A stretch of 64,000 nucleotides of DNA from Anaerophilus nitritigenes (GTDB lineage: Bacteria; Bacillota; Clostridia; Peptostreptococcales; Thermotaleaceae): NCBI RefSeq assembly GCF_004138215.1, contig NZ_RYYS01000042.1:62001-126000 (forward strand), in the 5' to 3' direction. Numbering within the stretch: position 1 is the first letter of the stretch; each line of letters opens with the position of its first letter. Shown piece by piece: positions 34,142 through 44,820 of this stretch. Made by a program: the position numbers and the translations under genes. The notes below the pieces were generated by a model. That model was not told where the DNA came from. It saw only the letters and a program-made list of their open reading frames with translations, and did not search any database.

Positions 34142-35131
34142 ATGAAAACAAATCGTATAAATAAATTATATGCAGATATGAAAAGTAAATATAGTATATT
34201 TTTAGTTCTTATTGTATTGTTTATAATATCTTCTATTGTAGATGAAAACTTTTTATCATTGAATAATTTATCAAATATTTCAAGACAAATTTCAGTAGTA
34301 ACAATACTTGCTTTTGGACAAACGATATTGATTATATGTGGTATGTTAGATTTATCCTCAGGCTCAGTTTTAGCATTGGCAGGTGTATTTTCAGTATCTG
34401 CATACATCAAAACAGAATCTATTGTAATTGCTTTAATGGTAGCTATTTTAGTGAGTGTAGCCTGTAATATAATTAATGGATTAATGATTACAAAATTTAA
34501 AGCACCTCCCTTTATTGCAACACTTGCCATGATGACTATGGCTCGTGGAGCTGCACTACTATATACAAATGGTCAAAATATTTATCAAATTGGAGATTAC
34601 ATAAAGTTAGGGCAAGGATTTACTTTTGGTATTCCTACACCTATTGTTTTTATGTTGGTTATTTTATTTACAATATGGTACATATTAAAACATACTGTAC
34701 TAGGTAGATCAGTATATGCAATTGGAGGTAATGAAGAAGCTGCTAATGCATCTGGTATCAACGTAGATACTGTAAAGATGAAAGCATTTATAATTAATGG
34801 AATATTTGTTGGTATAGCAGGAGCAATATTTATGTCTAGAGTTAACGGTGGTATGCCAAATGGTGCAGTTGGATATGAATTTAATGCACTTACAGCAGCT
34901 GTAATTGGAGGAACAAGCTTTACAGGAGGAATTGGGACATCATTAGGAACGTTAGCAGGTTCATTTATAGTTGGATTTTTAGATAATATCATGGTTTTAA
35001 CACGTGTTAATTCATATTTACAACAAATCATACGTGGAGCTATAATTGCATTAGCTGTTATCTATGATATATGGGCAAAGAGCAGAAGAACAAAAGGTAC
35101 ACTAGGAAAAGTTCAAGCAAAGTCAAAGTAG
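34142..35131 (+). CDS. Sugar ABC transporter permease (RbsC-like)
   Basis: A 329-residue integral membrane protein with about eight to ten helices. It carries the RbsC-family signature region GNEEAANASGINVDTVKMKAF followed by GGIGTSLGTLAGSFIVGFLDN. It begins 16 bases after the ATPase gene with AAGGAG, and probably acts as a homodimer in the same complex. Confidence 0.93.
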   Translation: MKTNRINKLYADMKSKYSIFLVLIVLFIISSIVDENFLSLNNLSNISRQISVVTILAFGQTILIICGMLDLSSGSVLALAGVFSVSAYIKTESIVIALMVAILVSVACNIINGLMITKFKAPPFIATLAMMTMARGAALLYTNGQNIYQIGDYIKLGQGFTFGIPTPIVFMLVILFTIWYILKHTVLGRSVYAIGGNEEAANASGINVDTVKMKAFIINGIFVGIAGAIFMSRVNGGMPNGAVGYEFNALTAAVIGGTSFTGGIGTSLGTLAGSFIVGFLDNIMVLTRVNSYLQQIIRGAIIALAVIYDIWAKSRRTKGTLGKVQAKSK

Positions 35132-35181
35132 ATTTTATTAGATTATATCTATTAAAATAATAAATTTTAGGAGGGAATTCA

Positions 35182-36168
35182 ATGAAAAAATACTTAGCAG
35201 TATTATTAGGATTTATGTTAGTTGTATCTATGTTGTCAGGTTGTACAGGCTCTAAAAATGAAGACAAGGCAGAAAAGGGAAAAGATAACCCTTATAGAGT
35301 TGCTTATATTGTAAGATCACAGTCAGATTCTTTTGCAGCATGGCTTGCAAATGCAGTTTTAGAAGAAGCAGATAAATATGAAGATATGGTTGTTGATATA
35401 TTTGATGGTCAATCTTCAGATGCTACTCAAAATGCATTAATTGAAAATGCTATTACAAGCAAGTATGATGCAATTATCATTCAACCAAATAATGGTGAGG
35501 CTCAAAGAGCATATGCAGAAAAAGCCGTTGAAGCAGGAATTATTACAATTACAACAAATGCTAGAATTGATGGAGTCAATGGAGCATCTTCTGTAGATGC
35601 TGATCCATATGAGCAAGCAAAAGTAAATGCTGTTGTTGCACTTGAACAAATTCCTCAGAATGCAAAAGTAGTTGTATTAGACGGACCTCCAGGAAATTTT
35701 CATGCTGATGCAAGACGTGAAAGCTGGAAAAAAGAATTTTTTGACAAACGTCCTGATGTGAAAATTGTTGGAGAAGAAATTGCTAACTGGAATAAAGATG
35801 AAGCTATGAATTATATGGAAACATGGGTACAAGCAAATGATAAAATAGATGCAATTATTTCTATGAACGATAACATGGCTGCTGGAGCTTTAGAAGTTAT
35901 TAAAAATAATCCAAAATTCAAAGAAACATTGGCTTATGGAGTGGATGGTACTGCTGAAGCTGTTTTATTAATTAAAGATGGTATTATGACTTCAACAAGT
36001 CTACAAAGTGCATATGATCTTGCAAAAGCACTTTTAGATACAAGTCACAAACTCGTAACAGGTGTTGAAAAACAGATTGATATTGATATTGAATGTCCTT
36101 TAATTAATAAGGATAATGTTTCTGAATACATAGAAATGCATAAAAAAGCAGGTGCTATAAGAAATTAG
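35182..36168 (+). CDS. Sugar-binding lipoprotein of the ABC transporter
   Basis: 328 residues with a lipoprotein signal (lipobox LSGC, Cys at about 22) and a type I periplasmic binding fold (YRVAYIVRSQSDSFAAWLANAVLEE; AIIIQPNNGEAQRAYAEKAVEAGI; ISMNDNMAAGALEVI). Captures substrate outside and hands it to the permease. Substrate is not evident from the fold; downstream genes suggest a pentitol or related sugar alcohol. Confidence 0.92.
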   Translation: MKKYLAVLLGFMLVVSMLSGCTGSKNEDKAEKGKDNPYRVAYIVRSQSDSFAAWLANAVLEEADKYEDMVVDIFDGQSSDATQNALIENAITSKYDAIIIQPNNGEAQRAYAEKAVEAGIITITTNARIDGVNGASSVDADPYEQAKVNAVVALEQIPQNAKVVVLDGPPGNFHADARRESWKKEFFDKRPDVKIVGEEIANWNKDEAMNYMETWVQANDKIDAIISMNDNMAAGALEVIKNNPKFKETLAYGVDGTAEAVLLIKDGIMTSTSLQSAYDLAKALLDTSHKLVTGVEKQIDIDIECPLINKDNVSEYIEMHKKAGAIRN

Positions 36169-36239
36169 ATTATAAAAATATACAGTAAATATCCATTCAA
36201 TTATGAATAGATATGAATAGGTCAATGGAGGATGAAAAG

Positions 36240-37280
36240 ATGGATAACAAAGCTATTTTTATGCAAGGTACAAATAATATGGTAATAAAAGATGTTCCTA
36301 TGCCTGAATTAACAGATAAAGATGTTTTAGTTAAAGTAGATATGGTTGGTATATGTGGTTCAGATGTGCACTATTATCAACATGGAAGAATAGGAGACTT
36401 TGTTGTAGAAGGAGATTTTATTTTAGGACATGAATGTGCTGGAGAAGTTATAAAAGTAGGAAGTGCTGTAAAAAATATTGCTGTCGGAGATAGAGTTGCA
36501 TTAGAACCAGGTAAAACTTGTGGAAAATGTGAATTCTGTAAAGAGGGTAAATATAATCTTTGTCCAGATGTAGAATTTTTTGCAACACCTCCATATCATG
36601 GTGTATTTACAAACTATGTTAAACATCCTGAAGATATGTGTTTTAAACTTCCAGAAAAAGTATCAAATTTAGAAGGGGCATTAGTAGAACCCCTTGCAGT
36701 TGGATTACATGCATCTAATCAAGGAGATGTGAAATTAGGAGATACAGTTGTAGTATTTGGAACAGGATGTATTGGCCTTATGACGATCCTTTCCTGTAAG
36801 GCCAAAGGTGCTTCTAAAATAATTGTTGTAGACATCTTAGAAAATAGACTTAAAACTGCAAAAAAACTTGGAGCAACAGATATCATAAATGCAAAAGATG
36901 TGGATGTATTAAAGAAAATAGATGAGTTAACAGATGGTAAGGGAGCAGATGTTGTAATTGAGACAGCAGGAGCGGAAATAACTGTTAAACAGACAGTAGA
37001 TGTAGTAAAACGTGGGGGTACAATTGTTTTAGTTGGAATGGCACCAAAAGATGAGATAGAATTTAATTTTATGAAACTTATGGGCAAAGAAGCTAGACTA
37101 GAGACTGTATTTCGTTATAGAAATTTATATCCAACTGCCATTAATGCTATTGCTAGTGGTGCTATAAAGGTAGCAGATGTTGTAAGTCATGAATTTGACT
37201 TTGAGCATACAAAAGAAGCTTTTGATTTTGTTGTAGAGAATGCAAAAGATGTTGTAAAAGCAGTAATTAAGATAAAATAG
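36240..37280 (+). CDS. Zinc-dependent polyol (xylitol/sorbitol-type) dehydrogenase
   Basis: A 346-residue medium-chain dehydrogenase. The catalytic zinc site is in GICGSDVHYYQHGRIG and ILGHECAGEV, the structural zinc cysteines in GKTCGKCEFCKEGKYNLC, and the nucleotide fold in VVFGTGCIGLMTI. The GSDVHYYQHGRIGDF stretch is characteristic of sorbitol/xylitol dehydrogenases, oxidising a polyol to a ketose with NAD+. The ATG at 36240 follows GGAGGAT; the upstream in-frame ATG at 36213 is rejected. With xylulokinase next, xylitol or D-arabitol is the likely substrate. Confidence 0.88.
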   Translation: MDNKAIFMQGTNNMVIKDVPMPELTDKDVLVKVDMVGICGSDVHYYQHGRIGDFVVEGDFILGHECAGEVIKVGSAVKNIAVGDRVALEPGKTCGKCEFCKEGKYNLCPDVEFFATPPYHGVFTNYVKHPEDMCFKLPEKVSNLEGALVEPLAVGLHASNQGDVKLGDTVVVFGTGCIGLMTILSCKAKGASKIIVVDILENRLKTAKKLGATDIINAKDVDVLKKIDELTDGKGADVVIETAGAEITVKQTVDVVKRGGTIVLVGMAPKDEIEFNFMKLMGKEARLETVFRYRNLYPTAINAIASGAIKVADVVSHEFDFEHTKEAFDFVVENAKDVVKAVIKIK

Positions 37281-37307
37281 ATTGCTAAAATAGAAAGAAG
37301 GGATATC

Positions 37308-38783
37308 GTGTATTTTATAGGAATAGACATAGGAACAACATCCGTAAAAATGATTGCTGTTGATGAAAAAGGAACAATTGCTAAATCTATCAGTAAAGAA
37401 TATCCACTTTCTTTTCCAAAACCTCTTTGGTCTGAACAAAATCCAGAGGATTGGTGGAAGCAGTCTATCAATGGATTTAAAGAACTTTTAGATAGTTTAG
37501 ATAAAAATGAAGTAAAAGCAATAAGTTTTAGTGGACAAATGCATGGGTTGGTAACACTTGATCAAGATGACAAGGTTGTAAGACCTGCAATTCTTTGGAA
37601 TGATCAAAGAACAGAGAAAGAATGTTTATATCTTAATGAAGAAATTGGACAAAATAAAATATCTAAGTGGACAGGAAATCTCGCTTTGACAGGATTTACT
37701 GCTCCTAAAATATTATGGCTTAAAGAAAATGAACCAGAAAATTTTGCTAAAACTAAAAAAATCATGCTTCCTAAAGATTATATAGCATATAAAATGTCAG
37801 GTGTATTTGCTACAGATATGTCAGATGCATCAGGGACTTTATATTTGGATGTTAAAAATAGAAAATGGTCTCAAGAAATGATGAATCTCTTAGGAATATC
37901 TGAAAGTCAGCTACCAAAGTTATATGAATCTTATGAAGTGATTGGAAATATAAAAGCTGAACTTGCAAATGAACTAGGATTAAGTCAAGATGTAAAAATT
38001 ATTATTGGTGGAGGAGATCAAGCGGTTGCTGCAGTTGGTTGTGGAATAGTAGGACCTGGATCATGTTCATTATCCCTTGGAACCTCAGGTGTGGTTTTTA
38101 CTTCAAATGAAAAATTTTTCGTGGATGAAAAAAATAGTTTGCATTCATTTTGTCATGCAAATGGAAAATATCATCTAATGGGGGTAACACTTGCTGCAGC
38201 AGCTTCACTAAAATGGTGGGTTGAGAAAATAAATGAAACTAATGATTTTGATAAGTTATTAGATGGAGCTAAAGAAGTAAAAATAGAGGAAAGTTTATTT
38301 TATCTGCCATATTTAATGGGGGAGAGAACACCACATAATGATGCGAATTGTAGAGGTACTTTTATTGGATTAGATCTTACTCATGAAAGAAAACATATGA
38401 CTCGAGCTGTGTTAGAAGGAGTTGCGTTTTCTCTTCGTGATACATTTGAAATTATGAAAAAAATGGGAATTGAGATTGCTAATGTTAATATTAATGGTGG
38501 TGGTGCAAAGAGTAGACTTTGGTGTGAGATTATTGCTGATATATTAAATGTGACGGTTAATAAACTCAATACAAATGAAGGTCCTGCTTATGGAGCTGCA
38601 ATCTTAGCTTCTGTTGGATTTGGAATGTTTGATACAGTTGAAGATGCTTGTTCTAAATTATTAAAAATAACAGAAAGTATTTATCCAAGTAAAGATAAAA
38701 GTAAACTTTATGATAAGAAGTATGAGAAGTTTAGAAAAATTTATCCTGCAACAAAGGAGTTATTTAAACAGTTGACTGATTAG
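37308..38783 (+). CDS. xylB: Xylulokinase
   Basis: A 491-residue FGGY kinase that phosphorylates D-xylulose, feeding the pentose phosphate pathway. IGIDIGTTSVKMIAVDE begins the ATPase fold. SFSGQMHGLVTLD is the xylulokinase-specific motif, and SLGTSGVVFTS and NINGGGAKSRLWCEIIADIL complete the FGGY signatures. The start is GTG at 37308 with AAGGGAT upstream. Last gene of the operon, followed by a terminator. Confidence 0.94.
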   Translation: MYFIGIDIGTTSVKMIAVDEKGTIAKSISKEYPLSFPKPLWSEQNPEDWWKQSINGFKELLDSLDKNEVKAISFSGQMHGLVTLDQDDKVVRPAILWNDQRTEKECLYLNEEIGQNKISKWTGNLALTGFTAPKILWLKENEPENFAKTKKIMLPKDYIAYKMSGVFATDMSDASGTLYLDVKNRKWSQEMMNLLGISESQLPKLYESYEVIGNIKAELANELGLSQDVKIIIGGGDQAVAAVGCGIVGPGSCSLSLGTSGVVFTSNEKFFVDEKNSLHSFCHANGKYHLMGVTLAAAASLKWWVEKINETNDFDKLLDGAKEVKIEESLFYLPYLMGERTPHNDANCRGTFIGLDLTHERKHMTRAVLEGVAFSLRDTFEIMKKMGIEIANVNINGGGAKSRLWCEIIADILNVTVNKLNTNEGPAYGAAILASVGFGMFDTVEDACSKLLKITESIYPSKDKSKLYDKKYEKFRKIYPATKELFKQLTD

Positions 38784-38790
38784 TAGAAAA

Positions 38791-38834
38791 AAACGCTAAC
38801 AATGAAAGTATATTTTATTGTTAGCGTTTCTTTT
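38791..38834 (+). terminator. Terminator of the sugar operon
   Basis: A 13-bp perfect stem AAACGCTAACAAT (38791-38803) with ATTGTTAGCGTTT (38817-38829), followed by CTTTT. Confidence 0.88.
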
Positions 38835-39152
38835 ATTATAGAAGTCTAATGTTTTTTAAATATAAAATTTAATAATTTTATATTATTAAATCATTAAACA
38901 TTTTAATTTCCGAGTAGTTATATGATTTAGAATAAAATATAAAAAATACTAGCTTTATTGTAATAATATCATCTAATAATACAAAAAAGGCTATATTATT
39001 AAATATATACAAAGTATAAATTTGGGAATTATTGCCTATAATTATTAGATATTTAAAGATATAAAAAGAAAAATTTTTTAAAAAACGATTATGAAAATTA
39101 TCTTATTGTCTTAGAATATTAATCAATAAAGTTTTTAAAAAGGAGAAAAAGA
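38835..39152. other. AT-rich intergenic region upstream of the pilus locus
   Basis: No gene, no tRNA and no recognised riboswitch. Very AT-rich, with short self-complementary A/T stretches such as ATTTAATAA...TTATTAAAT (about 38867-38892). A promoter for pilB should lie here, but no box pair stands out. AAGGAG immediately precedes pilB. Confidence 0.5.
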
Positions 39153-40832
39153 ATGAAACTATTTAAAAAAAGATTAGGTAATTTGTTGGTTCAAGAAAAT
39201 TTTATTACACAGGATCAATTAAATGAAGTTTTAAAACTACAACACTCATCTGAAAAAAAGTTTGGAGAAATTTTGATTGATAAAGGATTTGTAACAGAAG
39301 AACAAATTATAGAGGTTTTAGAATTTCAATTGGGAATTCCTCATGTGGATATTGAAAAATATGTTATAGAACCTAAAGTTCCTTTATTAATCAGCGAAGA
39401 TTTGGCTAGAAGACATCTACTTATTCCTATCAAACGAGAAAATAATACATTAATAGTAGCTATGGCAGATCCACTCAATATTTTTGCTATAGATGATGTA
39501 AAGATTGCTACAAATTTAGAAATAAATTCTGTTATTGCAACAAAAGATTCTATTTTAAATGCTATTGATTATTATTATGGAAAAGAAAGTGCTGAAAAAG
39601 CAGTGAAAGACTTTAAAAATCAATATCGGATAGAGAACGTTACTCAAATGGATGAATCTATTTCAAATGAAATCAACAATGCTCCTGTTGTTCGTTTGAT
39701 GAATTCGATTATTCGTCAAGGAGTAAAATCTAAAGCTAGTGATATACATATTGAGCCCTTTGAACATAAAGTAAGAGTTCGATTTAGAATTGATGGAAAT
39801 TTACAAGAGATTATGTCTACGGAAAAAGCTACTCATTCAGCTATTATTACGAGAATTAAAATTATGGGAAAAATGAATATTGCAGAAAGAAGAGTTCCAC
39901 AAGATGGTCGAGTTGAGACAAATATTGATGGAAAAGAAATTGATCTTCGTATTTCTACTCTACCTACAGTATACGGAGAAAAAATAGTGATTAGATTATT
40001 GGATAGAAGTAATTTTTTATTATCAAAGAGTCAATTAGGATTTTCAAAAAAGAATTTAGATAGTTTTGACTCTATTATTAAAAGCCCAAGTGGAATGATA
40101 TTGATGACAGGCCCTACTGGAAGTGGCAAAACTACAACTATGTATACTATTTTAAGGGAATTAAATGAGCTGCAAAAAAATATTATTACAGTAGAAGACC
40201 CTATAGAATATAGATTGCATGGTATTAATCAAGTACAAGTAAATACAAAAGCTGATTTAACTTTTGCAAGTGCACTAAGATCTATTTTGAGACAAGATCC
40301 TGATATTATCATGATTGGAGAAATAAGAGATGCTGAAACTGCTCATATAGCTGTAAGAGCTGCTATTACAGGGCATTTGGTTCTAAGCACTATGCATACA
40401 AACAATTCCTCAGCAACAATTGCTAGATTGGTAGATATGGGAGTGGAACCTTATCTTGTTTCTTCTGCTCTTACAGGAGTCATTTCTCAACGACTTGTAA
40501 AAAAAATTTGCGATCACTGTAAAGAAGGATATATGGTTACAGAAGATGAAAAAAAATTATTAACTATGGAGAACTCCTTTATGGCGTATAAAGGACGAGG
40601 ATGTAGCTATTGTAATTATACAGGATACAAAAGAAGAATAGCAGTTCATGAAATTATGCCTATTTATAAAGAAATAAGAACAATTATTGATACACAAGAA
40701 AGTATAGATTTGCTTAGACAAAAATCACTTCAAAAAGGAATGATTTCTTTAAAAGAAAGTTGTATGGAGTTAGTACTTTTAGGGATTACAACTGTAGAAG
40801 AAATGATTAAAGTTTCTTATAGTTTAGATTAG
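39153..40832 (+). CDS. pilB: Type IV pilus extension ATPase PilB (GspE family)
   Basis: 559 residues. An N-terminal MshEN/T2SSE domain (about 1-150) precedes a GspE ATPase core: Walker A GPTGSGKTTT, Asp box EDPIEY, Walker B DIIMIGEIRDAETA, His box LSTMHTNNSS. Near the C-terminus there is a tetracysteine zinc motif (CDHCKEG...CSYCNYTG), normal for PilB. It powers pilin polymerisation. First gene of the pilus locus. Confidence 0.96.
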   Translation: MKLFKKRLGNLLVQENFITQDQLNEVLKLQHSSEKKFGEILIDKGFVTEEQIIEVLEFQLGIPHVDIEKYVIEPKVPLLISEDLARRHLLIPIKRENNTLIVAMADPLNIFAIDDVKIATNLEINSVIATKDSILNAIDYYYGKESAEKAVKDFKNQYRIENVTQMDESISNEINNAPVVRLMNSIIRQGVKSKASDIHIEPFEHKVRVRFRIDGNLQEIMSTEKATHSAIITRIKIMGKMNIAERRVPQDGRVETNIDGKEIDLRISTLPTVYGEKIVIRLLDRSNFLLSKSQLGFSKKNLDSFDSIIKSPSGMILMTGPTGSGKTTTMYTILRELNELQKNIITVEDPIEYRLHGINQVQVNTKADLTFASALRSILRQDPDIIMIGEIRDAETAHIAVRAAITGHLVLSTMHTNNSSATIARLVDMGVEPYLVSSALTGVISQRLVKKICDHCKEGYMVTEDEKKLLTMENSFMAYKGRGCSYCNYTGYKRRIAVHEIMPIYKEIRTIIDTQESIDLLRQKSLQKGMISLKESCMELVLLGITTVEEMIKVSYSLD

Positions 40833-40842
40833 GTGGTGTCAT

Positions 40843-41895
40843 ATGAGTATTATAGAATTATTAAGAAAAACAATTGAATCTAATGCATCTGATTTACACA
40901 TTACCATAGGGATTCCTCCTATTATTCGTGTGAATGGAAGTCTTCAGAAAATAAATGAAAAAGCATTATCACATCAAGATACAGAGCTTTTGGTACAAGA
41001 ACTTCTCACTCATGAACATTTTATAGAGCTACAAGAAAAGGGAGAAATAGATTTATCTTTTTCACATTCAGGACTTGGAAGATTTAGAGTAAATATTTAT
41101 AAGCAAAGAGGTAGCTATGGCATAGCTTTAAGATGTTTATCTCTTAGGATTCCAACTATTGATGAACTTGGATTACCTTCTGTTTTAAAAGAATTAGCAT
41201 TAAAGCAAAGAGGACTCATCTTGGTCACAGGACCTACTGGAAGTGGAAAATCAACTACCTTAGCATCTATGATTGATTATATTAATGAAAATAGAAATTG
41301 TCATATTCTAACCTTAGAAGATCCCATAGAATATTTACATAAACACAATAAAAGTATTGTGAATCAAAGAGAAATTGGAGATGATTCGAAAAGTTTTGCA
41401 AATGCATTAAGAGCTGCTCTTCGTCAAGATCCAGACGTTATATTAGTAGGAGAGATGAGAGATTTAGAAACAATTAGTACTGCTATGACTGCAGCTGAAA
41501 CAGGACATTTGGTATTGTCTACTTTACATACAGTAGGAGCTGCAAAAACAATTGATAGAATTATTGATATTTTTCCATTTCATCAACAGCAACAAATTAG
41601 AGTACAATTATCTACTGTCTTAGAAGGAGTTATATCTCAACAGCTTCTTCCCAGAAAGGATCAGTATGGTAGAATTGCAACTATGGAAATTATGGTAGCT
41701 ACTTCTGCTATTAGAAATTTGATTAGAGAAGGAAAAACTCATCAATTGCAAACAAATATACAAACTGGTTCTAAATTTGGAATGAAAACAATGGATCACT
41801 CTATTTTAGAATTTTATAATCAGATGGTCATTGATAAAAAAACTGCTCTTACTTATGCAATAGAAAAAGAAAATTTAGAAAAATATATACTATAA
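40843..41895 (+). CDS. pilT: Type IV pilus retraction ATPase PilT
   Basis: 350 residues. ASDLHITIGIPPIIRVNG is the PilT-type start, with Walker A GPTGSGKSTT, EDPIEYLH, VILVGEMRDLETI and LSTLHTVGAAKTIDRIID. The C-terminal AIRNLIREGKTHQL matches the AIRNLIRE motif required for retraction. Its presence implies retractile pili capable of twitching. Confidence 0.96.
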   Translation: MSIIELLRKTIESNASDLHITIGIPPIIRVNGSLQKINEKALSHQDTELLVQELLTHEHFIELQEKGEIDLSFSHSGLGRFRVNIYKQRGSYGIALRCLSLRIPTIDELGLPSVLKELALKQRGLILVTGPTGSGKSTTLASMIDYINENRNCHILTLEDPIEYLHKHNKSIVNQREIGDDSKSFANALRAALRQDPDVILVGEMRDLETISTAMTAAETGHLVLSTLHTVGAAKTIDRIIDIFPFHQQQQIRVQLSTVLEGVISQQLLPRKDQYGRIATMEIMVATSAIRNLIREGKTHQLQTNIQTGSKFGMKTMDHSILEFYNQMVIDKKTALTYAIEKENLEKYIL

Positions 41896-41949
41896 AATTT
41901 AGCGATACAATTATCAAAATAAAAAAATTAAAATTGGAGGATTAATAAA

Positions 41950-42696
41950 ATGAAACTACTAATTTTTATATTAGGATTGCTCATAGGATCGTTTTTGAAT
42001 GTATGTATTTATAGAATCCCTAAAGGAGTATCTATTATTGATCGTCCTTCTTATTGTATAAAGTGTAATACTAATTTAAAACCTATAGACTTAATACCTA
42101 TTATTAGTTTTTTATTTCATAAAGGAAAATGTAGATATTGTGGAGAAAATATTTCTATAAAGTATCCATTTATAGAGTTGTTGAATGGACTTGTGTATTT
42201 ATCTTTGTATATAAAATATGATGTCTCTATATTTTTTATACAATATATAATTCTTTCTAGCTTATTAATTGTAATTTCTATGATAGATATTCAATTTAAA
42301 ATCATACCAGATGAATGTAACTTATTTGGATTTATAATAGCAGTTATTTTTCTTTTATATAAAAATTTTAATCTTTTATCTTTTAAAGATTCTTTACTTG
42401 GATTTGTTATAGGAGGAGGATTTTTTTTTATGATTGCCATACTCACAAATGCTATGGGCGGTGGTGATATTAAATTAATGGGTATTTTAGGATTGTTTTT
42501 TGGATGGAAGATGATTATCTTTATTACTTTTTTTTCTTTTTGTATTGGATCAATTTTTTCTATCATCCTAATCTTATTTAAAATTAGGAAAAGAAAAGAC
42601 TCTATTGCTTTTGGACCATTTATTGCTCTTTCAGTATGTTTAGCTATATTTTATGGTTCAGAAATTATAAATTTATACTTATCTGTTCATATGTAG
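41950..42696 (+). CDS. pilD: Prepilin peptidase PilD
   Basis: A 248-residue polytopic aspartyl protease that cleaves the leader of type IV prepilins and N-methylates the new end. The N-terminal GSFLNVCIYRIPKG is characteristic, with two CxxC pairs (CIKCN, CRYCGE) in the cytoplasmic loop. The catalytic aspartates are probably in MIDIQFKIIPDE and NAMGGGDIKLMG. Confidence 0.94.
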   Translation: MKLLIFILGLLIGSFLNVCIYRIPKGVSIIDRPSYCIKCNTNLKPIDLIPIISFLFHKGKCRYCGENISIKYPFIELLNGLVYLSLYIKYDVSIFFIQYIILSSLLIVISMIDIQFKIIPDECNLFGFIIAVIFLLYKNFNLLSFKDSLLGFVIGGGFFFMIAILTNAMGGGDIKLMGILGLFFGWKMIIFITFFSFCIGSIFSIILILFKIRKRKDSIAFGPFIALSVCLAIFYGSEIINLYLSVHM

Positions 42697-42794
42697 AAAT
42701 TCATGAAAATAAGAATTTTTTTAAGAAGTACCTATGAACAAGCTAAAAAATTTGTTAGAAAATCAAATAAATATTAATTTTATATATAAAAGCA

Positions 42795-42822
42795 TTGACA
42801 AATAAAATAAATTTGTTAAATT
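42795..42822 (+). promoter_or_regulatory. htpG promoter
   Basis: TTGACA (42795-42800), 16 bp, TAAATT (42817-42822). It lies immediately upstream of the CIRCE element. Confidence 0.55.
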
Positions 42823-42826
42823 ATAA

Positions 42827-42853
42827 TTAGCACTCTATTAAATAGAGTGCTAA
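42827..42853. promoter_or_regulatory. CIRCE operator (HrcA site)
   Basis: TTAGCACTC-N9-GAGTGCTAA, a perfect CIRCE inverted repeat. HrcA binds this element to repress heat-shock genes. It overlaps the expected transcription start of htpG and lies about 40 bases from the start codon. Confidence 0.95.
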
Positions 42854-42893
42854 TTATATAAAAAAGTTTCTACGAAAGGAGAATAATAATATA

Positions 42894-44771
42894 ATGAAAA
42901 AAGAATTTAAAGCAGAATCTAAACGATTGTTAGATTTAATGATTCACTCTATTTATACCCACAAAGAAATATTTTTAAGAGAACTTATTTCAAATTCAAG
43001 TGATGCCATTGATAAAATGTATTATAAAGCATTAACAGATGAAAATATTACATTCAATCAAAGTGATTACTACATAAAAATCACAACTGATAAAGATAAT
43101 AAAACATTAACCATATCTGATACTGGAATAGGAATGACAAAGGAAGAATTAGAGGAAAATTTAGGGATAATCGCAAAAAGTGGTTCATTTGCATTTAAGA
43201 GGGAAAATGAATTAAAAGACGGATTTGATATAATAGGTCAGTTTGGAGTAGGGTTTTATTCTGCATTTATGGTAGCAGAATCTGTTGTGGTGATTAGTAA
43301 GGCATTAGGAAGCGACCAAGGGTATAAATGGGAATCAACAGGAGCTGATGGATATACCATTGAAGAATATGAAAAAGAAAAAATTGGAACAGAAATTATT
43401 CTTAAGATTAAAGAAGATACAGAAGACGAAAAATATGAAGAATTTTTACAAGAATATAGATTACAGTCTATTATAAAAAAATACTCAGATTTTATTAGAT
43501 ATCCTATTAAAATGGATATTGCTACAAGTAAATTAAAAGAAGGCTCAGAGGACGAATATGAAGAAGTAGTAGAAGAAAAAATTATAAATAGCATGGTTCC
43601 AATGTGGCGTAAAAATAAAAATGAGCTTACAAAAGAAGATTATGAAAACTTTTATTCTGAAAAACGTTATGGGTTTGATAAACCTCTAAGCTATATGCAT
43701 ATAAATATTGATGGAGCAGTAAGATATAATGCAATATTATTTATACCAGAAAAAATGCCATATGATTTTTATACAAAGGAATATGAAAAAGGATTAGAAT
43801 TATACTCAAATGGTGTATTAATCATGAATAAATGTGCTGACCTAATACCAGATTATTTTAGCTTTGTAAAAGGTATAGTTGATTCTGAAGATTTATCTTT
43901 AAATATTTCAAGAGAAATACTTCAACATGATAGGCAATTAAAGATTATTGCTAAAAAAATTAAAGAAAAAATTAAAAGTGAATTACAATCTTTGCTAAAA
44001 AATGAAAGAGAAAAGTATGAGGAATTCTATAAAAGCTTTGGTAGACAAATCAAATACGGAGTTTACGAAGATTTTGGACAAAATAAAAATATACTACAAG
44101 ATTTACTCATGTTTTATTCTTCAAAAGAAAAGAAAATGGTAACTTTAGATGAATATGTAAATAGAATGAAAAATGATCAAAAATATATTTATTATGCCTC
44201 TGGAGATTCTGTTGAAAGAATTGATAAAATGCCTCAAACAGAACTTTTATCAGAGCAAGGCTATGAAATTTTATATTTCACTGATGATGTAGATGAATTT
44301 GCAATTCGTATGCTCATGAATTATAAAGAAAAAGAATTTAAGTCTGTATCTAGTGGAGATTTAGGTATAGAAGAAAATGAGAACGAAGAAAAACAAAATT
44401 CTGAAATTGAAGGTAGTAAAGAAGTTTTTCAATTTATGAAGGATATTCTATGTGATAAGGTAAAAGATGTTAGAGCATCTAAAAGACTGAAAAATCATCC
44501 TGTATGTATTTCTACGGATGGAGAATTGACAATTGAAATGGAAAAAATATTAAATGCAATGCCAAGCAATCAAGAAATTAAATCGGAGAGAGTTTTAGAA
44601 ATCAACATCAATCATGAAGTATTTAAAGCTCTAAGAGAAGCCTTTGATCATGATCAAGAAAAGCTAAAGGTATATACTAATGTGCTATATGATCAAGCAT
44701 TACTTATTGAAGGATTAACAATAAATGACCCTGTGGAATATACAAACAATATATGTAAACTCATATTATAA
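42894..44771 (+). CDS. htpG: Hsp90 chaperone HtpG
   Basis: 625 residues. The N-terminal GHKL ATPase motifs are [25 protein letters not shown] and [14 protein letters not shown]. The middle domain includes [13 protein letters not shown], and a C-terminal dimerisation domain follows. Full length. AAAGGAG precedes the ATG. It has its own promoter, CIRCE operator and terminator, so it is a transcription unit independent of the pilus genes that surround it. Confidence 0.96.
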   Translation: MKKEFKAESKRLLDLMIHSIYTHKEIFLRELISNSSDAIDKMYYKALTDENITFNQSDYYIKITTDKDNKTLTISDTGIGMTKEELEENLGIIAKSGSFAFKRENELKDGFDIIGQFGVGFYSAFMVAESVVVISKALGSDQGYKWESTGADGYTIEEYEKEKIGTEIILKIKEDTEDEKYEEFLQEYRLQSIIKKYSDFIRYPIKMDIATSKLKEGSEDEYEEVVEEKIINSMVPMWRKNKNELTKEDYENFYSEKRYGFDKPLSYMHINIDGAVRYNAILFIPEKMPYDFYTKEYEKGLELYSNGVLIMNKCADLIPDYFSFVKGIVDSEDLSLNISREILQHDRQLKIIAKKIKEKIKSELQSLLKNEREKYEEFYKSFGRQIKYGVYEDFGQNKNILQDLLMFYSSKEKKMVTLDEYVNRMKNDQKYIYYASGDSVERIDKMPQTELLSEQGYEILYFTDDVDEFAIRMLMNYKEKEFKSVSSGDLGIEENENEEKQNSEIEGSKEVFQFMKDILCDKVKDVRASKRLKNHPVCISTDGELTIEMEKILNAMPSNQEIKSERVLEININHEVFKALREAFDHDQEKLKVYTNVLYDQALLIEGLTINDPVEYTNNICKLIL

Positions 44772-44820
44772 AATTACAAAAATAGAGTTTGTACAAATTG
44801 AATTGAAAAACGAAAAAAAG

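Noticed and set aside
37125-37471. Minus-strand frames opposite the dehydrogenase and xylulokinase
   Set aside because: They are antisense to well-supported genes and show no ribosome sites or family motifs.
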